A stretch of DNA of 64,000 nucleotides from Pseudodonghicola sp048268305. GTDB lineage: Bacteria > Pseudomonadota > Alphaproteobacteria > Rhodobacterales > Rhodobacteraceae. The DNA lies in NCBI RefSeq assembly GCF_048268305.1, contig NZ_JBLWVT010000009.1, forward strand, positions 186,001 to 250,000, read 5' to 3'. Each line of letters opens with the position of its first letter. The stretch's first letter is position 1. The position numbers and the translations under genes were made by a program. Positions 34,471 to 42,967 of this stretch are shown piece after piece. The notes below the pieces were generated by a model. The model worked only from the letters and a program-made list of their open reading frames with translations, searched no databases and was not told where the DNA came from.

Positions 34471-34490
34471 CACCGGCCCGAGGGCCGGTG
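34471..34490 (-). terminator. Intrinsic terminator of the transposition operon
   Basis: On the minus strand CACCGGCCC-TC-GGGCCGGTG is followed by TTTTCTC, directly after the TniQ stop at 34499. Classical stem plus T-rich tail. Confidence 0.75.
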
Positions 34491-34498
34491 CGGCGGTT

Positions 34499-36305
34499 TC
34501 AGAGGATGTCGAGCACTTCGCGGCGATAGATCGGTTCGGCGTTCTTGCCGAGGTCGATCCGAAATTCCGAGAGCTGGTCGCCCATCAGCGCCAGGGGGTC
34601 TCGGTCTTGGATGTGCCGGGCCAGCTCTTTTCTCGACACATACATGTCGGGGAAGGTGTCGATGGAAAATGGGCAGACATAGAGGAGCGGCCTTACGGGG
34701 GCTGGCCGCTTGACCGGAACGCTCTCCAGGTGCCGGTGCTTCAGAAGCGCGGAGACGGTGCCGATCGGGAGGCGCAAGAGCTGCGCGGCCCGCGCGGGAT
34801 GGACCGCACCCTGTTCGGGCAGACCGATGGCGTCGCGCAAGGCCACGGGATCAATCCGAAAATCCCGAAACCCTGCGGCCTCGCCGTGAGGGCTGCGCAG
34901 GGCGAGCTTGTGCAGCAGGATCAGCGCAACCGCCTTCTCGGTGGTGATTTTCGTGCGATGTGCAGCGGTTGCAATGTCGGTCCAGCTCTCCTGAGGAGCG
35001 GCGTTCTCGCGCAGCTTGTCGAGACGCCCCATGAAGCCGGACAGCGCCGAAACATGATAGAGCGGCAGGGCCTTTTCCGCGCGCAGGAAGACGGGGATCA
35101 GGTCGGGCCGCGTCAGCTGGGTGAGCAGGAAAGGCTTGATCCCAAGATAGGCCGCGGCCTCTGTGGCGTTCAACAGGCCGGAAAACTCGGCCGCGATGGT
35201 GGCGAGCACGCCCTCCGGGATATAGTCGTGGATATCGAAGCTCAACGCATTCCCGTTGGGTGTCGCCAGCCCCCATCGAGCAGAGCCTGCGACCCAACTG
35301 GCGCTTCGTGATGCCGGTTGCGCGAACGGCGGTGGAGAGCGAGTGCGCGAACTGGCGGGGACATTCCTTGCCGAGCACGAGCGCGCCTCTGGCGACGGGG
35401 AAGTTTTTCCAGACGAATTCCCGGACCAGATCGCGGATGGTGTCGAACGCGCGGTCGTCGTCGCGGTAGCGCAGCCATTCGAAGAAGAAACGGTAGCGCG
35501 CCCGATAGCGCCCGGCGTCGTTGACGTGGCCCCGTTTCATGTCGGCGAGCAGCTGATGGAGGGCCTCCGGTCCCTCGGCAAGGACACGATAGCCCGCGGC
35601 GCCTGCCTCGATCCATTGCAGATCGGTGATCTCGGAGCGTCTGGCATCCGGGCCAAGCGTCATGAGGATGCCGAGGTTTTCCGAGGTCTGGGCGGCGACA
35701 TGGAGCGGCAGCCCGTCGAGCCAGCCGCCGCCGGGGTTTTCACCCGCGATCCGCGCAATGAGATAGTGTTCGAGCGCCATATGCGGTTCAGCGACATGCG
35801 CCGGGGCTGCGGGGGCGTATCGCTCCACGATCCTTGCAAAATCGAAGACGTCCTTGTTGCTCGGGGCTGTCGGCATCGGCACCAGGGCGCATCCGTGCCG
35901 GGCACAGCTTCGGATGCTGTCGAGCTGCCAGGGCCCCGGGTGCCCGGTGTGCAGGGGAGTGTCCGCCGGGCACTCCGCCAGGCAAAGCGGGCAGGCCCAT
36001 GTCCGGGTTCGCGACAGCGCGGTGAACTTGAGCCGCTCTTGGCCGAGCTGGAACCAGCCCGGTTCGACCAGTCGCGGTGTCCAAAAGAGCAGCGGCGCGG
36101 GGTCCTGCCCCGCCAGCGCGGCGACGCGATGGATTTCAGCCTCCGCACCATTGGTCAGGCCGCGATGGTCGATCCCGAGATCGGAGCAGAAGGTGATGAG
36201 CCGGGGCGCGCCGTTGCGCCATGCGAGACGCGAGGCGAGCGAGGTGGCGCTTTCGCCGATGATCGGCTCGACGGAGAGCGGCAGGGCCGCGGTGGCAAAC
36301 ATCAT
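34499..36305 (-). pseudogene. tniQ: TniQ/TnsD family target-selection protein, frameshifted
   Basis: Start ATG at 36305 overlaps the tniB stop. The first about 345 codons show the TniQ fold: PIIGESATSLASRLAWRNG near the N-terminus and a zinc finger (CPLCLAECPAD...C-x3-HGC). Around 35255-35290, in a G-rich run, coding passes to another frame that continues GLATPNGNALSFDIHDY and ends at 34499 with a typical TniQ C-terminal half. Neither frame alone is a whole protein. TniQ directs the transposase to its target; loss would impair targeting. A sequencing error in the G run cannot be excluded. Confidence 0.75.
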
Positions 36306-37249
36306 TGGGCCTCCCGGATGAACACCTTGCGGGCGTCGATCCTCTGGTAATCGGTGACGATGAAGGGGTTGAAGGCATCCGAACACGAGGTTCTGTGCTC
36401 ATAGGCCAGTTCGAAATGCCGGGCCTGAAGGGCCGTGGCCTCTTCCAGAAGCGCCACCTCGATCGCGGCGATGGTGATCTCGATCACCAGTCCGAACTGG
36501 AAGGCGGCGGCGTGGATCAGCCGTTCGGCAAGGGCGAGGCTCTGGCTGTCCGGGGCCGCGGAAAGCCCCGCGCGGGTTGCATAGTCCCCGATCAGCCCGG
36601 TCACATCCGGCGCATGGGCCACCGGCGAGAGCGGCGCGAAATGCACCGCATCCATCCGGCGGGCGAGCTGCGGATCGTGGTTGAGAACGCGCTCCAGCTC
36701 CTCGGTGCCCGAAAGCAGGATGCCGACCGGCCAGTCCGGGTCGGTCATCAGGGTTTTCAGCATGGAGGCGACAGCGTTGAGTTCGTTCGTCGTGCCGCGC
36801 GAGCTGAGATCCTGCGCCTCGTCCAGATGCAGAAAGAGCACCCGGCGCTGCTGCAGCTGATGCCGGGCCAGATCCCAGATGTACCAGGCCTGCCGCTCGG
36901 CCGAGAGGTTGTAGCCGAGCGCGCGCAGGATCATCTGCCCGAGGAATTTCAGCGTGGCAGGGGATGGCACGCGCAGGCTGATGATCGTGGCATCCGGGCA
37001 GGACGAGCGCGCCAGCTCGGCCTGCGCCCGTGCGATGAGCTGCGCGACGGCGCAGCTCTTTCCAGTGCCGGATGCGCCCGAGAGGGCGATGCCATGCGCA
37101 TCCGCGCTGCGCCCGGCCGCAATGTCCGCGAGGCGCTTTTCGAGGAGCAGGCGGAAGCGGGCTTGCAGCGGCTCGAACCGCTCATGGAGAATGAACCTTG
37201 CGCGCAGATCCGCAACTGTTTGCGCGGTTGCCTGGGTGAGATCACTCAC
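36302..37249 (-). CDS. tniB: TniB/TnsC-type AAA+ ATPase of a Tn7-like transposon
   Basis: 315 aa from a GTG at 37249 (GGAGG seven bases upstream). Walker A GASGTGKS at 58-65, Walker B VLFLHLDE at 137-144 with D143/E144, sensor segment LLSGTEELE. It links target selector (TniQ) and transposase (TniA) and confers target immunity in the family. Overlaps tniA by eight bases and tniQ by four, so the module is translated as a unit. Confidence 0.92.
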   Translation of the reverse strand: MSDLTQATAQTVADLRARFILHERFEPLQARFRLLLEKRLADIAAGRSADAHGIALSGASGTGKSCAVAQLIARAQAELARSSCPDATIISLRVPSPATLKFLGQMILRALGYNLSAERQAWYIWDLARHQLQQRRVLFLHLDEAQDLSSRGTTNELNAVASMLKTLMTDPDWPVGILLSGTEELERVLNHDPQLARRMDAVHFAPLSPVAHAPDVTGLIGDYATRAGLSAAPDSQSLALAERLIHAAAFQFGLVIEITIAAIEVALLEEATALQARHFELAYEHRTSCSDAFNPFIVTDYQRIDARKVFIREAQ

Positions 37250-39380
37250 CGTCGAACCTCCAGGTTTTGCTCTTGGGAGCCGAATCCGGCGACTCTGCCG
37301 GTGTTTCGGCCCCGGGGGACTCATGGTTGGAAGGCGGAGTTTCCGGGGGCAGGATGTCGAAACCATCCTCGAGCGGATCTCCGGTCTGTCCGGCGCCGGG
37401 CAGCTTTGTGACCGATGAGGTCAGCGAGAAGTGCAGCGCTTTCTCGTTCCGGGCGATTTCGGCCTCGGTGACATGAAACGGCGTCAACTGCATCCGCAGC
37501 GCGGCGGCGCGGTTGGTTTCCGAGATCCGGGCAACGGCGCGGTGCACCAGCTCTTCCGACAGGGCCGCCGCGCGGCGGTGCTGAATGCGAAGGGCGCGAC
37601 AGGCCTCCTGCCAGTCGGTGTAACGCATCCCGTCAAACCCGCGATGATTGCAGGTTGCGGCATGCCAGGCGGTGCCGACCTTGACCGCGATCCACCCCAG
37701 ATCGAAGAGATCGGCGCGGATTTCGACGTCGCGCTCGGGCGAATGCAGGAAAGCCTCGCGCAGGGCATCGCAGCTATAGGACAGACCCGCGAAGAGAACG
37801 CCGTCACCGCGCAAACGCCGCTTCATCGGGCGGCCGAACGCCTTGCGCAGCGTCAGCCCGTCCGGCACCGGCAGCAGCCCCGGCTCAGTCGCCAGCCGTT
37901 TCCAGCAGTTCGCCGGGGTCTCGCCCTTCAGTGAGCCATGGAGCTCGTTGTGGTAGATGTCCACGACGAAGGTCAGCAGGATGCGGATCAGATCATCGTC
38001 ATCCAGACAGGCCAGCTGTTCGGAGGGGTAATCGCCGCGCTCGACCGGGCTGAAGAAGGTGCGCCCCGACAGAAGCGGCATGAGTCTGTGCCCGACCGTG
38101 CGGAAGAAGCTCTCGATATTGCCGCGCATCTGCGGCACGCCCGCCGGTGGGAAATGCATCGTCAGGCCGAGCGACGTGGCAACCGCACGGAACTCCTCCG
38201 AGATAAAGGCCGATCCCTGATCGGTGACCAATGTGCCGATCCCCGCGACCTGATCCCAAGGGCTCTCGCATCCGGCGGCCAAGGCATATGCCGTCCGGTC
38301 GCGGAATACGTCCCGCAGGGTGCGGATTGCGTCCTGCGCGTTCGGGGTTTCCGCGAGCCGCATCGCCAGAATGCATTTGGTCGCGCAATCCTTGGCCACA
38401 TAGAGCCAGCGCCGCCCTTTCAGCCGTTCGATTTGCTCGGGCGGAAGCAGATCGAGCAATCCGAAGATTGCCAGCAGCGAGATGACGTCGAGGCGGTTTT
38501 CGTCCATCTCGACGCGCTCGCCCGGGAACAGGGTCTCGACGCCGGTCTCGAACAGGTTGAATTTCCGGTTGGCCGCATCGATGCCCCATCGCCGCGCGTA
38601 GATGTAATAGGGATCTGCCAGGGACAGACGCCGCAGGAGGCTGCGCTCGGAGGGAAGGGCGAGCTCGGCCATACCCTCGCTGCGCCTGCGCTGGTTCTCG
38701 GCTTTGATCAGATTGCGGACTTCGACCACCGCCTGCCGTTTGGTGGGGCGTTGCGTGCTCGCGTAGAGCTCGATGACCTCGCACGCCATCGCCTCGGTCC
38801 GCGGGCACCAGCGCAATCCCCGATTGCCGCTGCGATGGGTGCGCGGCAGGAGCGCCAGCGGGTCATACCCGCCCTCCTCATAGGCCCGGAGCCAGCGCAG
38901 GATGGTTTTGGCGCATGGGAGCTTGCGCGAGACGAGTTTTGCGCCCGCCCGGCGCGCACCCCGCTCGGCGCTGTTCTGTCCTGACCTCCGGCGGACCTCG
39001 TAATCGAGCGTGGGGAGAATGGCATTGACCGAAGCATAGGTTCTGGCAACCCGGTCCTCCTGTTCGAGCTTCAGCACGCTGTCGCATATCGCCTGCCGCC
39101 AGAGAACGATGGATCGGGCTTCGTCCTCGAGGTCCATCACCATGTCGACCGGACGGTTTTTCCGGTCCCGGCTGCGGGCGAAGTCGAAATATCCGGCCTG
39201 ATAGCGCGTGTCCGACGACCGCAGCAGGGCGTGAACTTCCGAGTGGGTAAAGCTCTGGGTGATCCCGGGCTGATCGGCGCGCTCAAGGGTGATCGCATCG
39301 GTCAGGACTTCGACGGGTCGGTAAGGAATGCCGCCGAGGGTCAGCAGGTCGGAGCGTGAAAGGCGAAGGCGCATGGTCAT
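37242..39380 (-). CDS. tniA: TniA/TnsB-type DDE transposase
   Basis: 712 aa. N-terminal HTH domains, then the rve integrase core with catalytic D293 (VEMDEN), D387 (LVTDQGS) and E423 (GNIESFF); D-x35-E spacing is canonical. A Mu-type C-terminal beta domain and a tail that should contact the ATPase follow. It joins transposon 3' ends to target DNA. The partner TnsA-type nuclease upstream implies cut-and-paste rather than replicative movement. ATG overlaps the tnsA stop. Confidence 0.93.
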   Translation of the reverse strand: MTMRLRLSRSDLLTLGGIPYRPVEVLTDAITLERADQPGITQSFTHSEVHALLRSSDTRYQAGYFDFARSRDRKNRPVDMVMDLEDEARSIVLWRQAICDSVLKLEQEDRVARTYASVNAILPTLDYEVRRRSGQNSAERGARRAGAKLVSRKLPCAKTILRWLRAYEEGGYDPLALLPRTHRSGNRGLRWCPRTEAMACEVIELYASTQRPTKRQAVVEVRNLIKAENQRRRSEGMAELALPSERSLLRRLSLADPYYIYARRWGIDAANRKFNLFETGVETLFPGERVEMDENRLDVISLLAIFGLLDLLPPEQIERLKGRRWLYVAKDCATKCILAMRLAETPNAQDAIRTLRDVFRDRTAYALAAGCESPWDQVAGIGTLVTDQGSAFISEEFRAVATSLGLTMHFPPAGVPQMRGNIESFFRTVGHRLMPLLSGRTFFSPVERGDYPSEQLACLDDDDLIRILLTFVVDIYHNELHGSLKGETPANCWKRLATEPGLLPVPDGLTLRKAFGRPMKRRLRGDGVLFAGLSYSCDALREAFLHSPERDVEIRADLFDLGWIAVKVGTAWHAATCNHRGFDGMRYTDWQEACRALRIQHRRAAALSEELVHRAVARISETNRAAALRMQLTPFHVTEAEIARNEKALHFSLTSSVTKLPGAGQTGDPLEDGFDILPPETPPSNHESPGAETPAESPDSAPKSKTWRFDGE

Positions 39381-39877
39381 GCTGCAACCTCCGTCAGAAC
39401 AGGGCGGTTACGCATGATCTGACGGGCCGCTTCGGCCGCTGCGCGACGGTCCAATTGCTCGTCGGTCACGAGCTTGATGCGGTTCGCGAAGTGTTTCGGC
39501 GTGGCGGCGGCGACATGGCGCAGCTCCGTGATGAAGTCGCGCTGGATCACCCGCTCCGCCGGCTTGATCGCAACGGCGATCCGCTCGCCACTGGTCAGCG
39601 TGACGAGGAAGTCAAAGACATGACTCGCTGTGGTGCCGTCGGCGCGGCGATAGCGGATCGCCGGCGGCTGTTCGAGGATGTCGTGGACATCGGGACGCAG
39701 CAGCATCAGGCACAGAAAAAGGAATTCCAGCAGGCTTTCGTACTGGATCATCCTCGGGCGTTCAAACGCCGGGAGCATTGCCATCACGCTGCCGCGCAGG
39801 CTTGCCTTCGAGCGGCGCACAACGTCCCGGCTCGCGCGGCTCGGTTCTGGCGCGCGGTAGATCAGGGAGTGGTTCAT
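39377..39877 (-). CDS. tnsA: TnsA-like endonuclease of a Tn7-like transposon
   Basis: 166 aa. Core of the TnsA nuclease: E47 (QYESLLE), D89 (SHVFDFLV) and K105 (VAIKPAE), in the order and spacing of E63/D114/K132 of Tn7 TnsA. The usual Q of the QVK motif is A103. No separate C-terminal winged-helix domain of Tn7 TnsA length is present, so it is a short form. Cuts the 5' ends so that the element leaves the donor cleanly. The start is uncertain: the ATG at 39877 has no clear ribosome site. Confidence 0.82.
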   Translation of the reverse strand: MNHSLIYRAPEPSRASRDVVRRSKASLRGSVMAMLPAFERPRMIQYESLLEFLFLCLMLLRPDVHDILEQPPAIRYRRADGTTASHVFDFLVTLTSGERIAVAIKPAERVIQRDFITELRHVAAATPKHFANRIKLVTDEQLDRRAAAEAARQIMRNRPVLTEVAA

Positions 39878-39969
39878 ATGGGTATCGGAGCGCGTGATCT
39901 TCCATGCCGCGGCCTTCCGGCGCGGGGAAGAGGCGCTTCCGCCTCCTTTCAAGGGATGCAGGGATTGAC

Positions 39970-39992
39970 CCCGCCGGAACCACTCCGGCGGG
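39970..39992 (+). terminator. Terminator-like hairpin upstream of tnsA
   Basis: CCCGCCGGA and TCCGGCGGG pair around a 5-base loop and are followed on the plus strand by TTGACTTTTTC. It faces rightward, toward the ner-like gene; on the minus strand it lies in the leader of tnsA. Confidence 0.55.
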
Positions 39993-40058
39993 TTGACTTT
40001 TTCTGCGTCTCGGGGGAAGAAAGAAGGGTAGCCGCAAAACTACACCGAAGTTTCTATA

Positions 40059-40084
40059 GGCCCTCCTGTTGACGCAGGAGGGCC
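40059..40084 (-). terminator. Hairpin after the Ner-like gene
   Basis: GGCCCTCCTG (40059-40068) and CAGGAGGGCC (40075-40084) form a perfect 10-bp stem, 18 bp past the stop of the Ner-like gene. It separates that gene from tnsA, so the two probably have different promoters. Confidence 0.6.
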
Positions 40085-40102
40085 TTCCCTTTCGACGGGA
40101 TG

Positions 40103-40339
40103 CTATTCGGCGGCGCGCCCCTCCTGTGCTGAATACCGTTCCGGGAAAAGCTCTTGCGGTGTGAGCCCGAGTGCCGCGGCGATCGCCGCCTCGATCCGCT
40201 TCGACCGCCGATAGCCCTGGCTCACCACGGTCACGGTCGATTGCAACACGCCGGTCTCATTGGCGATCTGGGCCAGCGAGCTGCCCCGTTCCCGCAATCT
40301 GAGCTTCACGTCGCTGTGGCGCAAAAGATCGACCGACAT
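40103..40339 (-). CDS. Ner/Nlp-like winged-helix DNA-binding repressor
   Basis: 78 aa from the ATG at 40339 (GGAGAC upstream); an ATG at 40354 is the alternative. Matches the Mu Ner / Nlp (SfsB) family: HSDVKLRLRERGSSLAQIANETGVLQSTVTVV...IEAAIAAALGLTPQELFPERY. In phage Mu, Ner represses the early transposition operon. Here it lies just upstream of tnsA, in the same orientation, and probably sets the level of transposition gene expression. A 7-bp inverted repeat at 40413-40434 is a candidate operator. Confidence 0.88.
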   Translation of the reverse strand: MSVDLLRHSDVKLRLRERGSSLAQIANETGVLQSTVTVVSQGYRRSKRIEAAIAAALGLTPQELFPERYSAQEGRAAE

Positions 40340-40412
40340 ACCACTTGTCTCCATTTGACTTGGACCAAGGTTTCGTCGAGGAGCACTATATGTTGTGCCG
40401 CCTCGGCGCCTA

Positions 40413-40434
40413 GCGAATCATAAAACCGATTCGC
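40413..40434. promoter_or_regulatory. Inverted repeat upstream of the Ner-like gene
   Basis: GCGAATC (40413-40419) and GATTCGC (40428-40434) are perfect arms 8 bp apart, 74 bp upstream of the Ner-like ATG. Candidate autoregulatory operator. Confidence 0.45.
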
Positions 40435-40497
40435 GTGTCAAACGAAGAATCCTCAAAGAAACGCAATGTTATCAAAGTCAAAAAAGAGTTTTGTGAG

Positions 40498-40529
40498 CAA
40501 TGAAGAGTATCGATTTCAATGAAGAGTAT
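40498..40529. repeat. 13-bp direct repeat at the TnsA-side flank of the transposition module
   Basis: CAATGAAGAGTAT occurs at 40498-40510 and 40517-40529 (19-bp period). Its reverse complement overlaps the word shared with 34389-34400 beyond tniQ. Directly after it GCACAA-GATG-TTGTGC (40531-40546) forms a palindrome. Tn7-like ends carry several such short transposase-binding repeats, so this probably marks the TnsA-side end. Confidence 0.45.
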
Positions 40530-40572
40530 TGCACAAGATGTTGTGCCTCCTTTGTTCTAGAACCGAACGGCG

Positions 40573-40731
40573 TCAGGACAGCCAGGTTAGAAAGGCGCCC
40601 GTGGCAAGGCCGAGCAGAACAATCGCAACGCCAGCCAGCATAGGTTGCCAGATTGGCCGTTGGCGGAGGCGCGCAGTGTCATGAATGAGCGCGGCGATCT
40701 CAGCCCGCATCAGTTCGTCGGTTTGGTTCAC
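40573..40731 (-). CDS. Very small single-span membrane protein
   Basis: 52 aa from a GTG at 40731: a charged N-terminal helix (NQTDELMRAEIAALIHDTARLRQR) then one membrane helix (MLAGVAIVLLGLATGAFLTWL). GGGGACGAG precedes the start. Topology is N-in with a short exterior tail. No family recognised. It follows another small gene (40785-40961) by 53 bp, so they may form a two-gene unit. Confidence 0.6.
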   Translation of the reverse strand: MNQTDELMRAEIAALIHDTARLRQRPIWQPMLAGVAIVLLGLATGAFLTWLS

Positions 40732-40784
40732 GCTCGTCCCCGTCAATCTAGCCTGCGGTCTGATCGCCGAGCCCCTATCGTGCT

Positions 40785-40961
40785 TCAGTCCTCACCCCAG
40801 AGTTCATCCATGAAAGCCTTGTCGGCCTCGGGGGAGGCGGCACCTCTGACGCCGAAGCCAGCCCGTTCCACCCGCTTCTGGATCTCGTGCACACGCTCTT
40901 CGAGCCTCGTCGCGGAATGAGGGCAAGGGCCTCGGGTTGGTTGCTGGCGATCGTTTTCCAT
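40785..40961 (-). CDS. Small acidic-tailed hypothetical protein
   Basis: 58 aa from the ATG at 40961: basic, proline-containing start, then an amphipathic helix (RLEERVHEIQKRVERAGFGV) and a tail EADKAFMDELWGED. Composition and codon use look coding, but no ribosome site is clear and the frame is open upstream to 41108. Unknown function; pairs with the tiny membrane protein downstream. Confidence 0.5.
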   Translation of the reverse strand: MENDRQQPTRGPCPHSATRLEERVHEIQKRVERAGFGVRGAASPEADKAFMDELWGED

Positions 40962-41188
40962 TGGGGGAAAGATAACACGGCCCGAGGTGCGGGGGAACGC
41001 AAGAGGAGGTTTAGGGTGCTGTGGGGTTGGTGGCCTGTTCGCGAAACCGCACAAAGGGCGGGAAGCGGCCCGATGCATGTGCGGCGTAGCATCCGCAGCA
41101 ACCCGCAATAGCGGCCATTCGCGACTCCTCCGGGCGGCGACGCGATGCGCAACGGCGAACTCAGAGAACCCTGATCATAGTATTCCGA

Positions 41189-42967
41189 TCAGCCCTGCTG
41201 ACTGCGCTTGTAGAGTTCAATGATCCACGGCGAGGGATTGCCGCCCTGATAAACGATCGCCAGTTCCTTTCGAGGCCGTGTCACGCCGACATAGAAGAGC
41301 CGCCGCGCTTCTCGCAGCGCAGCTGGCGTCTTCTGGTCGCGTTGGCTTGGGATGGCCCCAGCGTTCATGCCAAAGAGGATTACCGCGTCGAACTCGCGAC
41401 CCTTCGCGCTGTGCAGCGTGCTCAAGCTGACACGTCCCGTGCCCTCGACTCGGCCAGCAAAAATGTGAAGATCGATATCTTTACCTCGCGCCGGATCGGT
41501 CCGCGTGAGGATCTCGGAACAGACGTCCCATTCGTCCTGTGGGTTGCGCGCGACTGCGCGCCAAGGCGCAATCAGTTCACGCCCAAATCTCTGGATCCAG
41601 GTATGGGTAGTCTCGCCGCTATCGATCCCACTTCGCAAAAATGCGATCAGTTGGCCTGACAGCATCTGCTCTTCCGTGTTGCTGCATCGTCCGCCGAATA
41701 CCAAAGCCTTGGCCTGTGAAAGCAAGCGCGAATAAGGGGGATCGGCCTCGCGCCAGCCGCCAGTGGTCCAACGGGCGCAACCTTCGATGAACCGTGCGAA
41801 CCGCGAGCTGCGCTTGATCAATGCGTTGTTGTCGGTGCGGACATAGGGGATACTTTCGGCATCCAACTCGGTGGCGATCTTGTCGCCCAGCCACGCCGCG
41901 CGATAGAGAATGGCAACTTCTTCGGCGGGATGGCGCTCGAGAAGCGAAGGCAGGATCCGATTGCCGATCGCATGCGCTTGAGCATCGATGTCGCCATTGA
42001 CCTTCGAAAAAAACAAGTCGCCGTCGGGCGCGCCGTCGCGACCAAGATAGTCGCGCTCCTCGCCGAGTGCGCCCAGCGAGGCGCGAATGATCTTGTTGCC
42101 GGACCGGTAGTTAAACCGCAAGCGAATGACGCGGACATCAGGACGCGCTACCAAGCTTTGCAGCAGTTCGGGATTAGCGCCGGTAAAGCCGTAGATCGAT
42201 TGGTCCGCGTCCCCTACCGCGAACAGGCGCATTCCGCCGGCGAAACACAAGAGAAGCACCAGTTCGTGCAGCGCATGGCCGAGATCCTGATATTCGTCGA
42301 CGAATAGCACCGGAAATCGCGCTCGCAGTGCGGCCCGAATCCAGGCATGCTGCTGAACCATGCGAAAGGCGATCAGCGGCATGTCGTCGAAGTCGATCAG
42401 ATTGCGGCGGCGCAGTTCCGCTTCATAGGCTTCGATGAAATCTGCAAGCTCGGGATTTCGGCCGCGCCAATCAGGCAGCAATCGGTCGACGTTTTGCCGA
42501 CGCTTCTCTTCGGCAAAGCCCCAGCGATAATGAGGGTCGAGCGGGTCATTAAAAATCTGCGCATAAGCTACTTCAACCGCAGCACGGCATTCCGCCCTGC
42601 TGGCAACGCGGAACTCATCTGGCAGCAGTCCGGAAAGACAGCGAGCATAGGGCAAGATTACCTGCGTGAGCGCAAAACTGTGGACGGTGCCGATGAAGGC
42701 GCGATCGTTGCTAGGAACACCGAGCGCGGCGAGACGCGTCTCAAGTTCAATCGCGCACTCATTATTGTAGGTAATGCATGCGACCCCGCGTGGGTCGACG
42801 ACATCTTCTACGAGGCTGCGTGCCATCGCCGTAGTCAGGGTTTTGGTCTTGCCGCTGCCTGGTCCGGCCAAGACAACGCAATGGCCGCGCTCCTGAACAG
42901 CCATGGCCTGTTCGGCGTTTTCAGCAAGATCGGCCAGCGCTCGAGCCAGTGCGAGATGGTTAGACAC
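41189..42967 (-). CDS. gajB: UvrD-like helicase, GajB-type
   Basis: 592 aa from the GTG at 42967, which overlaps the nuclease gene stop by eight bases. Superfamily 1A helicase: Walker A AGPGSGKT (34-41), motif II DEYQD (224-228), motif III GDADQSIYGFTGA, motif IV RLRFNYRS, motifs V/VI STLHSAKGREFDAVI and YVGVTRPRKEL. An OLD-family nuclease gene directly upstream and coupled to it gives the gene pair of the Gabija anti-phage system, in which GajB is proposed to sense DNA ends and activate GajA. Confidence 0.85.
   Translation of the reverse strand: MSNHLALARALADLAENAEQAMAVQERGHCVVLAGPGSGKTKTLTTAMARSLVEDVVDPRGVACITYNNECAIELETRLAALGVPSNDRAFIGTVHSFALTQVILPYARCLSGLLPDEFRVASRAECRAAVEVAYAQIFNDPLDPHYRWGFAEEKRRQNVDRLLPDWRGRNPELADFIEAYEAELRRRNLIDFDDMPLIAFRMVQQHAWIRAALRARFPVLFVDEYQDLGHALHELVLLLCFAGGMRLFAVGDADQSIYGFTGANPELLQSLVARPDVRVIRLRFNYRSGNKIIRASLGALGEERDYLGRDGAPDGDLFFSKVNGDIDAQAHAIGNRILPSLLERHPAEEVAILYRAAWLGDKIATELDAESIPYVRTDNNALIKRSSRFARFIEGCARWTTGGWREADPPYSRLLSQAKALVFGGRCSNTEEQMLSGQLIAFLRSGIDSGETTHTWIQRFGRELIAPWRAVARNPQDEWDVCSEILTRTDPARGKDIDLHIFAGRVEGTGRVSLSTLHSAKGREFDAVILFGMNAGAIPSQRDQKTPAALREARRLFYVGVTRPRKELAIVYQGGNPSPWIIELYKRSQQG

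Noticed and set aside
40498..40546. CRISPR-like short repeat
   Set aside because: Only two 13-bp copies with a 6-bp spacer and no cas genes anywhere in the window.
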